From NCBI RefSeq assembly GCF_905475465.1, contig NC_062250.1, forward strand, positions 6,780,501-6,844,500: 64,000 bases of DNA. The letters are read 5' to 3'. Source of the DNA: Pieris napi (taxonomy: Eukaryota > Arthropoda > Insecta > Lepidoptera > Pieridae). Both the position numbers and the translations under genes were made by a program. The notes beneath the pieces are model-generated. The model ran no database searches, was not told the DNA's origin, and saw only the letters and a list, made by a program, of their open reading frames with translations. This document shows positions 49,301-59,500 of this stretch, piece after piece (within the stretch, counting starts at the first letter, position 1; every line of letters begins with the position of its first letter).

Positions 49301-50392
49301 AATTGTACATCTATTTTATTTATTAATAAGTTCTTAAACAATAGACCGTATGCTTGAAAAATACAAGAAAATATGACAAATTTTACACACATACACATAA
49401 ATACTATTAGAACATTACAAAAACAGTCTGCACCGTTTCATAATACGCATGTGTCTTTTTTCATCTCAGCGTGAATACAATATGACAAAAAGAGACGAGG
49501 ATAGTTAAAAGTTCAATTAGAATTTAGATTGTACGAACCCCATCAACTTATTATTATTGTTACGAAACTTATCATTTAATAAAATCAAATACACCACTAC
49601 ACGCAATACTCGTCGAGCGAGTTTGCTTATCTTGCCAAAGCCGCGCACAAATTATTTAAAGAGATCTATTAGGTATGAGGGTGTGCAATTGTTTAATCGG
49701 TTGCCGTCTAAGGTTCGTAACATTAGCGTGTTTGATCAGTTCAAAAGGGCATTAAAGACACACATCAGAATGGGTCCATTAGAATAAAATTGGGTTAGCT
49801 GATGACGACGTGTATCTCGTTCGTATATACTTAATATTAAATTTCTCATGTAAATAAAAAATAATTTTTGTAATGAGAAATAAAGTTCTTTAAACATTCC
49901 ACATACTCTAACGTGAAATACTACGTCAATCATTTGTAGAAATCTCTTATATAATTCATTTGATCAGCCTTACATCAACATAAACGTTCGAAATGAAATA
50001 TTTAGAGCCCCAGAATTTGATTTATAAATAATATTATTTAAGGAAATTTATTATGTTAGTTTTTCATACGAAAGCGTTTTCACTCGCAAATTCAAATCCC
50101 AAAATCAGTAGTCCTAGCACGAAATATGATTTTTGTAAGAAAAACTTTGAAAACTCAAACAGTAAAACAATTGAATGGAATATTGACACAGGAAGTAATT
50201 TTTTTTTAATTTTCAGCCTCATTACAGTCCAAAGTGGTCCGAGGTTTAAATCTTCGCAGCATCAGCGAACAGTGTACGTTCGGCAACATGACGTTATCCG
50301 TCGGTGACGAAGTTACCGTTGACGAGAAGTGCACCACTTGCGCCTGTGACGTACCACCTTTTGTCTCTTGTTCTAGGAAATCCAGCTGTTAA
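43311..50392 (+). CDS. secreted cysteine-rich protein with VWC-like modules (5 exons)
   Basis: Exons: 43311-43353, 45162-45321, 47161-47366, 49031-49285, 50217-50392. They total 840 nt, 279 residues, consistent phases. Exon 1 and the start of exon 2 encode a signal peptide (MLKIIIYGFLLLNVVHIVWA). About 38 cysteines follow. Exons 3, 4 and 5 each approximate one von Willebrand factor C-type module: C-Y-Y-R-G-K-x-Y with CSQACSCNVG and CCSTGSVC; CEVDGQTYLEGQVF with CICTPQW and CREINC; CTFGNMTLSVGDEV with CTTCAC ending SSC. Such modules bind growth factors of the BMP type or matrix proteins in known cases; the partner here is unknown. There is no membrane segment. The gene is convergent with the fibrillar collagen gene, whose N-propeptide also carries a VWC module. 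Introns hold several repeats. Confidence 0.85.
43890..44060. repeat. GC-richer patch in intron, possible repeat
   Basis: The stretch with ggcgcgccattttttacc and gcgcccgcttttacgcatgc is noticeably richer in GC and CpG than the surrounding intron. No partner copy was found in the window, so its identity as a mobile element is uncertain. Confidence 0.3.
44628..44715. repeat. dispersed repeat fragment
   Basis: ggcatccctactcatcggca ... gagaaaaagccagcg ... ctctcggtactctttt is a sequence type I recognise from many lepidopteran introns, probably a LINE or non-autonomous element fragment. It lies in intron 1 of the VWC gene. Confidence 0.45.
45340..45920. repeat. probable LINE 3' region, antisense
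   Basis: It begins with a tttatttatttata run, followed by acatacacataaaaaatgcc and ctttcaggcaaccctaatgt and then a diverged stretch without frames (tatcaattggtagggaattcc). The left A/T run fits the tail of an antisense LINE. Similar edges at 48290 and 7205 suggest a related family. It is inside intron 2 of the VWC gene. Confidence 0.4.
46512..46639. mobile_element. small nested inverted-repeat element (MITE-like)
   Basis: Outer arms cagccttgcg (46512-46521) and cgcaaggctg (46630-46639) and inner arms cacagcgg (46527-46534) and ccgctgtg (46596-46603) are exact inverted copies. The interior is GC-rich compared with the intron around it. No coding capacity. Confidence 0.55.
46943..47105 (-). 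mobile_element. diverged SINE fragment before a coding exon
   Basis: It shares agacatgccggtt, cctcaccgtttattctt and agtacatagaaagaaa with the SINE copies at 10511 and 17004, in the same orientation, but lacks a clear tRNA-like head. It ends only some 55 bp before the exon beginning at 47161. Confidence 0.55.
48771..48807. repeat. perfect 17 bp palindrome
   Basis: attttgacacacgtata (48771-48787) pairs exactly with tatacgtgtgtcaaaat (48791-48807) around a 3-base loop (gga). It lies in intron 3 of the VWC gene. Perfect arms imply a recent origin or selection. Confidence 0.75.
49540..49895 (+). mobile_element. LINE fragment, C-terminal end of ORF2 plus 3' tail
   Basis: The plus-strand frame 49557-49787 reads TRNTRRASLLILPKPRTNYL, KRSIRYEGVQLFNRLPSKVR, FDQFKRALKTHI. 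This is the conserved last part of a Jockey/CR1-type reverse-transcriptase ORF. The 3' UTR that follows ends gaaataaagttctttaaa. It is a 5'-truncated copy in intron 4 of the VWC gene, in sense orientation. Confidence 0.8.
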
Positions 50393-50424
50393 TGACCAAT
50401 TCTTTTATATAAAGACTAGCTATT

Positions 50425-50520
50425 ATGTATAGTGGTTGGCATTTGACTGAGGCTCTGGGATCAATCCTCGGCGAAAAATAATTGTCGGATTAATATTAGG
50501 TTCAGACTGGCAAAGAAAAT
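50425..50520 (+). repeat. possible second SINE family (tRNA-like head)
   Basis: tagtggttggcatttgact and gggatcaatcctcggcg resemble degenerate A and B boxes of a tRNA-derived SINE. The match is weak. It lies just downstream of the VWC gene stop and would be in its 3' UTR. Confidence 0.35.
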
Positions 50521-50735
50521 TGTTCTTTGCAGATCTGAAGTCAGTTTTAGTATCACTTGATTTCATGTTGTGTGATATCAGCGCTACTACGGACATTGTC
50601 AAAACTATATCGGAATTAAAAACAAAAGGAACAACGAAGCTGGGGGCGGGAAATTGTGAACTTATTAAGTTTTTAATTAAGACGCATGTAATAAGGAATA
50701 CAATTTTACCATCTCTTTGCCTAATGTAAAAAAAC

Positions 50736-50741
50736 AATAAA
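50736..50741 (+). terminator. candidate poly(A) signal of the VWC gene
   Basis: aataaa about 345 bp after the stop codon, in the correct orientation. It is the first canonical hexamer after the stop, but this AT-rich region makes chance matches likely. Confidence 0.4.
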
Positions 50742-51664
50742 ATACTACCTAGTTCTTAAGGACTTTCGGAGGCGATTAGAACACCTCTTGCGTGCCCAAT
50801 GCACAAACTGAACAATCAAAAACATCTCTCTCTTTCATTTATTTATCGTAATACTCTTAATAGTTCGTAATATAGTTAGTAATTTAAATATACGATACTA
50901 AAATAAAAATTATTTATATTTTAAAATGATTTATTATTCGTTTGATTAAAAACATAAAAATTCTTAATTTTAACACCTCTCCCTAATATATCACTTTCTT
51001 ATTAGATAATTTTATATTACACTTACATTTTATTTTAAGCTTAGAACGAATTAAATAATGACGTATTTACATTATGTATACAGCCTTATATTTGGACCTT
51101 TGTAATTTAAACTAATGTTGTTACAATCTTTACAATAACAAAAGTATTAAAACTTAAAATATCTATAATAGGATACACGTTTACTAATAAATGCTCTTGA
51201 TATAATTTTATTTATTTTAAAATAAAAAAATTGTTCTTAAAACCTCATAAAAAATATTAATTTTATCTACTTATTAATTATAGAGTTAAAAGTAATTTAA
51301 GATAATTTCTATCGTTATAAATTAATTAGGAATTATGGTAACAATGTAACAAACATATTATCAATCTTTAAAATCACTATTTCAATCTTCATTCAAATTC
51401 AGTTACAAATGCTTTTAATATATATAATATACGAACAGTAAAAAACCACCCACAAGAAAAGCTAATAATGTTTTCTGTGATAGATATATTATATGTTACG
51501 ACGCTTGTATATTATACTCGCCGAGACATCAGATCGGCCTAGTGCTATTATTCGCTCGCTATATATCGAGTTTGGCCCGAGACATAGGTTCTAGTTAGCG
51601 AAAGGGTCTCCCGAGAGGTCGATACTCTCGAAGAGTATATACAGCCGTCATACGCTAGATAGAT
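50742..51664 (-). other. AT-rich stretch between convergent genes, collagen 3' UTR
   Basis: No coding frame. It lies directly downstream of the collagen stop on the minus strand and so should contain its 3' UTR; minus-strand aataaa matches are frequent between 50830 and 51250. Near 51530-51640 the sequence becomes more complex (gagacatcagatcggcctag; ctcccgagaggtcgatactc). Confidence 0.5.
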
Positions 51665-53501
51665 TTATGTGAAGCACGCTAGTCCCAGCTCAATCCTGAA
51701 CATTTGGTTATTTCTACCAACATCCCTCACCGCGATGTCCAATAGTGGGAGGCGATTGGGTTTATCTGTTTCATATTGCACTATTGTCTTCGCCCAGTCT
51801 TGATGCTTGTGCTGAAAATATAAATGTATATTAAGCAACCAAGTAAGCGATGGAATGTCATCAAGCCACAGGTGGTCTTTGAATGTCTAACAGGGATGTC
51901 GAGAAGTTTGATGAAGGCTTACTACCGACCAGATGCGACATAAAAATAAAAATACTGCAACTATTTGGTTAAATATGTTCAAGTTTTGGTAAGTAGATCG
52001 GATCAGCTTCTATACATTTCGAATATATTGGTATTGACTGCTTCTAATTCTGTTTTTATTTTGTAACCTCGAGCAACTTCATATCCCATAAACCTTAACG
52101 TAAATTGGGAAAGTTTATTTGAAGTAAAAAATAGTTTTACCATAGATTTAATAAAGAGTAATAAAACAACAAAGGCCGACCTATGGAATGAAAAATCTTT
52201 TTTGTGCATTGAAAGTGTTTCAGGTAATATTGGCTGGCTAAAATACAGTTTCCTAAAGAGTTTAAAGTAACATTCATACCTGACATTCATCCAACAAAGC
52301 CTTATACCGTAGACGATTATTTGCTTTAGGCAGTATTTCAGCGTCGTTATAAGCGAGAAGTTTAACACCATGTCTGTAGTTCTTAGAGGCCGGATCATAA
52401 TACCCTATGGTATTCCGGCAATGTAAAGTAACATTTTGCACCGCGTGTAACGATAGAAGTTGCAAGTATGTCAGTTGGCTGTTGTCTGCTTTGTAGGAAA
52501 TCTGAAAATAAGTTTTTCAGTAGTAGCACAAATTATAAGACGTTTTTATTCATATTTTCATTATCATCATCATGTGCCTGCATAAAGATTAAAATTTCAT
52601 ATGGAATTTACTTTGAGAGATCTGGAACCGAGTTTTTTGGTTTATAGCCTAATTCTGTTTTATTGATAATATAATTTTTATATGCAGGAGATTTTTTTTA
52701 TTGTAACACCGAGATATAAAGCATGCTTACAGTGAATCCGTCTTCCATCTCGCTTAGCCAGGCTTCATTCTTTCCATGGTGGGTGATGTCTTTAGATTGC
52801 ATAGGTTTTGGGAAGACACAACTGGCACCAGTCGTCAAATCACAGTGTACCAGGATGGCGTCATTTGCATCACCACCGTTAGGATCGATCCAATATTGAC
52901 CTAGAAGAATTGTCAATTGTCTATTCACTGAGACACGATTAGTCTCTAGGAACTAACTATATGAATACGTATTATATTTTAATAAAAGACAACTTACTTC
53001 ATTATTTACGCCGGAAGGTAAAGAATGTGAAAAAAATACCCATCAATTACAAATTACGTAGTGACTATCCTAATGTTATATTATTTAATTGTTCGCAATC
53101 AGCATTTCCCCGCAAGGTATAGAAGCATTGTAAAAATCCAGCATAATTTTAGTAGCAGTTAATAAAGCTTATACGTAGTAAAAATCAATTACGCAGAAAT
53201 CTATTCCACGCCTCATACAAAATCATGTAGGTTTTTTAAATTGTATAAAAGAGAGAAAGATTTAATCTATGAAAAATATTACCGCTTGTGAACTCCGGAT
53301 GATGGTACTTAATATCTCCACAGGTCTTAGCTGGGGCTTCTTTAGAACCATCGGGCTTCAAGAATTTGTTCAATGACACTTTCAGGCGTTCATAGGCCTT
53401 CATCACAATTTCTTTTCTTTCAGCAAGAGGCATGTCATCTTTGAAGAACCGAGGTGGTATATTTGGATCATCACCCATAGGGTCTGGTCCTTTGATTGAA
53501 C
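51665..53501 (-). other. fibrillar collagen C-propeptide (COLFI) region
   Basis: Four exons encode about 252 residues after the helix and telopeptide. KTCGDIKYHHPEFTSGQYWI is followed by the calcium-loop-like DPNGGDANDAI, VHCDLTTGASCVFP, LHCRNTIGYYD, LLDECQ and the terminal LGLACF. This domain selects partner chains and starts trimer folding in the endoplasmic reticulum. Of the eight cysteines usual in vertebrate chains, positions 2 and 3 (the inter-chain ones) are His/Tyr-region and Asp here. Confidence 0.85.
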
Positions 53502-56500
53502 CTATCGAAGTTTAATAGTATCTTTACTAGCATATGGAGCATTACATGAAATTGCTGCATTTTCTTTTAGTCACAATAATATAATGTAGGTGTAGCAGTT
53601 AGCTAAACGTACATTACGCGGTACGCCAAATCCTTAAATCTAGCAATAGATCCCAATAGTGCTGCACTATATATTCAACTTTAATTTGCTATAAAAAATT
53701 AAGTAGATAATTATTTGTGTAAACTAAGTAAATAGTTCCGAAATAAATAAATATTATTAGCGGTTATCATACTTTTTCTAGTTTTTGGATTATGTTATTT
53801 ATAAAAGATCAGATACCTTGTTGCAACATTGCAGCAATCGCAGCAGCATCATATGCAAGTCCTTCTCCTGGGGGTCCAGGCGGTCCAGGTGGACCTGCTG
53901 GACCCGGGCTGCCGTGTTTTCCCGATTCTCCTTGAGGGCCACGAGCCCCTGACGGTCCGAGGCCTCCTTGTAGACCAGGGCTCCCATCACGACCGGGGGG
54001 ACCTACAATTATTTGGTTTGTTAAAATCATGTGAATAAAGATTCTTACTTGTAGAAACTAAATATATATATACATATATATATTTTTTAAATATTTATTA
54101 TATTTCTGATTATCAAGTATACAAATAATGTACAAGTTTCGTTAATCTTAGTTAGCGTTTTAGTACAACGATATACGTGATATTGTTGAGCCATTTTCAT
54201 ATAATTTTGTTACTTCTCACTTAAATATATAATTAACTAGCTGACCTGGCTAACTTCGTTCCGCCCTACAACCTTATAATATCGTTGTTACTTATTTTAG
54301 GATTTCATTAATGTTAAGTATTACATTAATACAACTTTTTTGCAAATACATAAATGTTTTATTGCTTGCCATTGCGAAAGAAGAATGGCAGTTTTACACA
54401 TTAGGCATCTTCTCTCTAGCGTCAATATGGCGATACTGCATGTTAAGCCCTTTCTGATATCCAACATCTTTTGATCAGGATCAAAGCATGGTTATGCATC
54501 TCCTCATTCACCTCAAGATCGGAATTTCTTGAACTGACACGAATTCGACGTAAAATGATGCGTAGTTTTGTCAACAGATGGCACCATATGGTTTTTGCAT
54601 TCGTAAAATTAATTTATTTATTTATTGTTATTCGATAACTTATCCGATATTTTACTTATTCTGCTATTCGGGACGGAAACAAATCCAACAAATCAAAAAC
54701 CATGGCAATCGGTCCAGCCGTTCTCGAGTTATAAGTGTTGTAACAAACACGACTTTCTTTTATATATATAGATTTATGAATTACCTCTTGATCCAACATC
54801 ACCATCCTTTCCAGGAGGACCCATAGGTCCGGGTAATCCTCTATCGCCAGATCTACCTGGCGCACCAACAATCCCTGGTAACCCAGGTATTCCCGCATGG
54901 CCTTTAGCCCCGTCTGCACCTGCTTCCCCTCTTTCACCTTTGGCTCCGTCTAGGCCAGGAATGCCTTGTTTTCCTGCAGGGCCTTGAGGTCCTTCAACTC
55001 CAGAAGGTCCTGACTCCCCTCTTGGACCTCTTTCTCCACTCGGACCAGGTGGGCCACCTGGGCCAGGAGGTCCCTAAATTTTAAGGTAAATAAATCATCT
55101 TAGATTGTTGTAGAAGATTATTGTGTATTATTGTTTATGACGAAGAGAATGTGAGAAGAATATCAATTACTTTTAGGGAATATCACATAATAACAAACCT
55201 GTAATCCAGGTGCACCAGAAGAACCGGGTTGGCCAGATTGTCCCATTGGACCCTTGTCTCCCATACGCCCAGGTATACCTGGCTGGCCCATTTTACCAGG
55301 ACGGCCCTCAGGCCCTGGCTCACCCATGGGTCCAGGTGATCCTTGTGGCCCAGGACTGCCTACAGGTCCAGGAGCGCCGTCATTTCCAGATTTTCCCGGA
55401 GAACCACTTTCACCCTATTTTAGTAATTCATAAGTTTTTATTACTTATAACGCTTTCTCAATGTTACTTTATAAAAAAAAATTATTACATGCACAAGAGC
55501 ATGTTTTAGTCGCCTTTTATCCTCCTTACTGTGGTGAACGCATTAAATATTTATGTTTTAAAAATTTCTCCGCAATACACGTCAAAGTTGCGCCTGAGAA
55601 GTAAACGTTAGCTTTTTGTGAACTATCTAAAAAATACTGGTATATGAATAAATACTGGTATAAATACTGGTGAAATACTGGTATATTAGAATTTTCAAGA
55701 TTTTCAAAGATTAGACGTGCTACGCATATGCATAGTACAGACCTGAACTCCACGTAATCCTTGAGGTCCTGGTGGTCCAGTCAAACCAGGTAATCCAGTT
55801 GGACCTCTTTCTCCACTCACACCCGCTGGCCCAACTGGACCCTGCATTCCAGGTTCTCCCTCACTACCTCTTTCACCTTTCACTCCTTCAGGTCCTTGGG
55901 GTCCAGTCAGTCCATTAGGCCCTGGAGGACCTGGTCTACCGGAATCCCCAATAGCACCCTTAGCACCAGGAATACCAGGAATTCCAGAAGGACCGGTGCT
56001 TCCTTGAGGTCCCTTTAAATTTAATTTAAATGTATTCAATGCCCTTAATCATCAAATAATCCTTACATAAATCGTATTTTGTATGACAATACTTACTGGT
56101 GGTCCTAAATCACCAGGTCTGCCAGGAAGTCCAACTCGTCCTATTTCTCCTTTGAGGCCTACTTCACCTCGGGCACCCTTTGCACCTATTGGGCCCGAAG
56201 GTCCTTGTAGTCCAGCTTCTCCTTGTTTACCTAATAATACAAAATTATAAATTGATACCCATTTAATAACTTTCGACATGGCACGTGACTATGGGAACTT
56301 TTACTTTTATATATATAAATTCAACAGAATCAATACAACGCACCTGGGCTGCCTGCTGATCCTTGTTGACCTTTCGCGCCAGCATAACCTCTATCTCCCT
56401 TAAGTCCCGGCATTCCAGTAAGACCCGGAGGTCCATGCAAACCGGGGACACCCTGCATTCCTGGTTGACCTCGTTCTCCGGTTGATCCTGGCGCCCCCAC

Positions 56501-59500
56501 TTCACCGGGAACACCGGGAGTTCCTGGTTCTCCTCGTTCAGCTGGTTCACCGGGTGGTCCAGAAGGACCTACAGGTCCTTGGGGCCCTTGCTCTCCTTGG
56601 CGCCCTAAATAAAGGAGAATGTGATTATAAAGATAAATTAATTAAAGCATAACCAAATATAGTTAGAACACAAAAATACTGCTAACCAGGAGGCCCCTCG
56701 TTGCCTTGTGGGCCAAGAGATCCTCGTTCTCCTTTTTCTCCTGAAAACCCAGTCAACCCTCTGGGTCCCGGAAGCCCCATGGGACCCATTGGGCCTTGAT
56801 GACCTTTGGTACCTCGAGGTCCTTCAAGCCCCTACAAAAAAAAAATGTGTGCGTGTACTAGTGTACACACGTTAGAAGTGAAACTTCTTTATGACCTTAT
56901 TTTTCGAAAAATGATCTATATGCAACTTTACAGAAATTGGTTATATAAAGTTTAATTTGATAGTATATCAAAAAGCTTTTATTATCATACACAGGAATAC
57001 AAATAATACAATTATTTCATTTTACCTTATTACCACTAAGATTATTACAGAATTTCATAAATTGTAATAGAATTTTTAGTATCATAGTTATCGTTATTAT
57101 AAATTTTTGTTATTAATGGTTTAGAATCTCTTCGAATCAACCGTGGTAGGGATAAGAAAAAGACGCGCGTAACGGTCAAATGTGACGCGTAACCGTCACA
57201 TGTGACGCGTAACCGAAAAATGTGACGCGTAACGAAAAAATGTTACACAAAATTTTTTTCCAACCCCGATAAAGAAGTTACACTTCAAAAATTAAGAATC
57301 CATAGTAATAAGAAATTAACATTTTACAAAGATGTTTAAGATTAGATATTCGGCCAATTTATTTAGTAAATTTTCCTACGCTTTCAACTTACAGGTAGCC
57401 CATCAGTACCCTGTGCTCCACTTTCCCCTTTCTCTCCTGGTATGCCTGGTGCTCCTGGCTGGCCTCGATCACCCGAAAAGCCTCGTTCCCCACGAGGACC
57501 AACTTGACCCGTAGGACCAGGAGGGCCGGCAACTCCAGGTTCTCCTTCTTTACCAGGAGTACCTGGTAATCCAGCAGTTCCTGGCATGCCCTGTCAATCA
57601 TTAAAATGCATTATAATTAATCTTATGATAAACTATAAATTATTTATTTTGCTTGAATGGATGTTTAATAAATAACTAACAGGAAAGCCTGTAGGGCCTG
57701 TTGGTCCCGCTGACCCTCGTTCACCAGATGGACCTATTAAACCCGGAGGGCCTTGAACACCTGGGCTTCCATCTCGTCCGAAATCTCCCTTTGGACCTTG
57801 TGGTCCCGGCTGGCCAACTTCACCGTCTTTGCCAGGTTCACCCTAAAAGTTATATAGAAGAATACATGAATTTGTTAAGTGTCCAATATTTATAAGATAC
57901 AATGTGCTTAATGAAATTTAAAAATTCACCTGCAATCCTCTTTCTCCTGGACTTCCCATTAAGCCAGGAGCTCCTTGTAATCCTTGGGGCCCTTGTTCAC
58001 CAGGACGTCCATCAGCTCCGGGTATACCTCTTTCTCCTGATGCTCCAGATTTTCCTGTTATTCCAGGTCTTCCCATCATTCCTCTCTGCCCTGGAAGTCC
58101 TTGTGGACCTGCTCGTCCTGCGTCACCGACACTACCTTTAAGCCCAGGTAATCCAACATTTCCACGCTCCCCTGGTTGTCCTTTTAAACCCATGGGGCCA
58201 TCTGCTCCAGGTAATCCTCGCATACCCAGTAGCCCTCTTTCTCCTTGAGGCCCAGTATTACCTGCCGGTCCTCTTAAACCTCTTTTTCCTCGTTTTCCTT
58301 CAGGCCCAACCACACCTGGTAGACCTCGAGGACCAGGGGTTCCAGATTCACCTCTTATACCCATTTCTCCTTTGAGACCTCTTTCACCAGGTTGTCCCTT
58401 TAAAAATTAAGTACCAAGATGTTATTTTAACTATACGAATATATTAATTTTTCTTATTACTAGGTATGTAAGACTTACTAGAATAAGATACATTCATAGA
58501 TGGTCATACAGAAAATATAATATTTTATTGAAATTAAAACAAACTTTAATTGAAACTCACTGGCATCCCTTTTGAGCCTGGAATTCCGGGGTCACCAGCT
58601 ACACCAGGGGTGCCTCTTGGTCCCTGAAATCCTTGAGGACCTGCAGATCCAGCTTGTCCCTGAATTCCCTTCTCACCAGGAATACCATCTCTACCAGCAA
58701 GCCCTGGTGGTCCAGCCTCACCGGATTGACCCGGTCTACCTGGTTCACCTCTAGGACCTTGAATACCTTGACTACCTTTGGGCCCTTGCACGCCTATTTC
58801 TCCCTTTAACCCAGGCGAGCCTGGAAATCCTGGAGAACCAGGTTTACCAACGTTTCCCTGAAAATGTGAATAAAATGTCACTGTTAAATATAATTGTAAG
58901 ATTCAGTAGCAAATTTAAATTAAATTACAGCAGCTATCTGTTACTGTGATTAAGCATAATGTACAATAATTATTAGAAATATAAAATTTATAATATTTGT
59001 GGTCTATTATAAAAATCACATCTTCATATACGTATGTAAAGAACATTTATTTTATTTTATTTTTATTTTTACATTTAAGGAACAGAAACAGAAAACAGAT
59101 TGATGAAATACATATAGTTATTACACACTAAGCAACATTTGTAAACCTGAATTTCCAATTATATCTGTACACGGCATTTTAGTGGAATCTTCAGTGCTGG
59201 TTTACTAAATATTAACAATTAAATACAGTTTATAATATGTACATATACTAAACTTAATGACAAAAAAAAATTGAAAAATTTAATGACAAAAAAGAAAATA
59301 AAGTTATTCTGGTTGCAAGTCTGCACCGCGAATAATCCTTCTAAATTCAAAACTTCTATTGTGAAAAATATCAACATGAGAACACACAGAATTATAAGAC
59401 TTGCACATTCTAGCGAGCGGACCATTCTGGGATACATTGTTATTACTTGTGGGTATCATAAATAGTTGTGGCTTACGCACAGAACGTGTCGGTACCTTGA

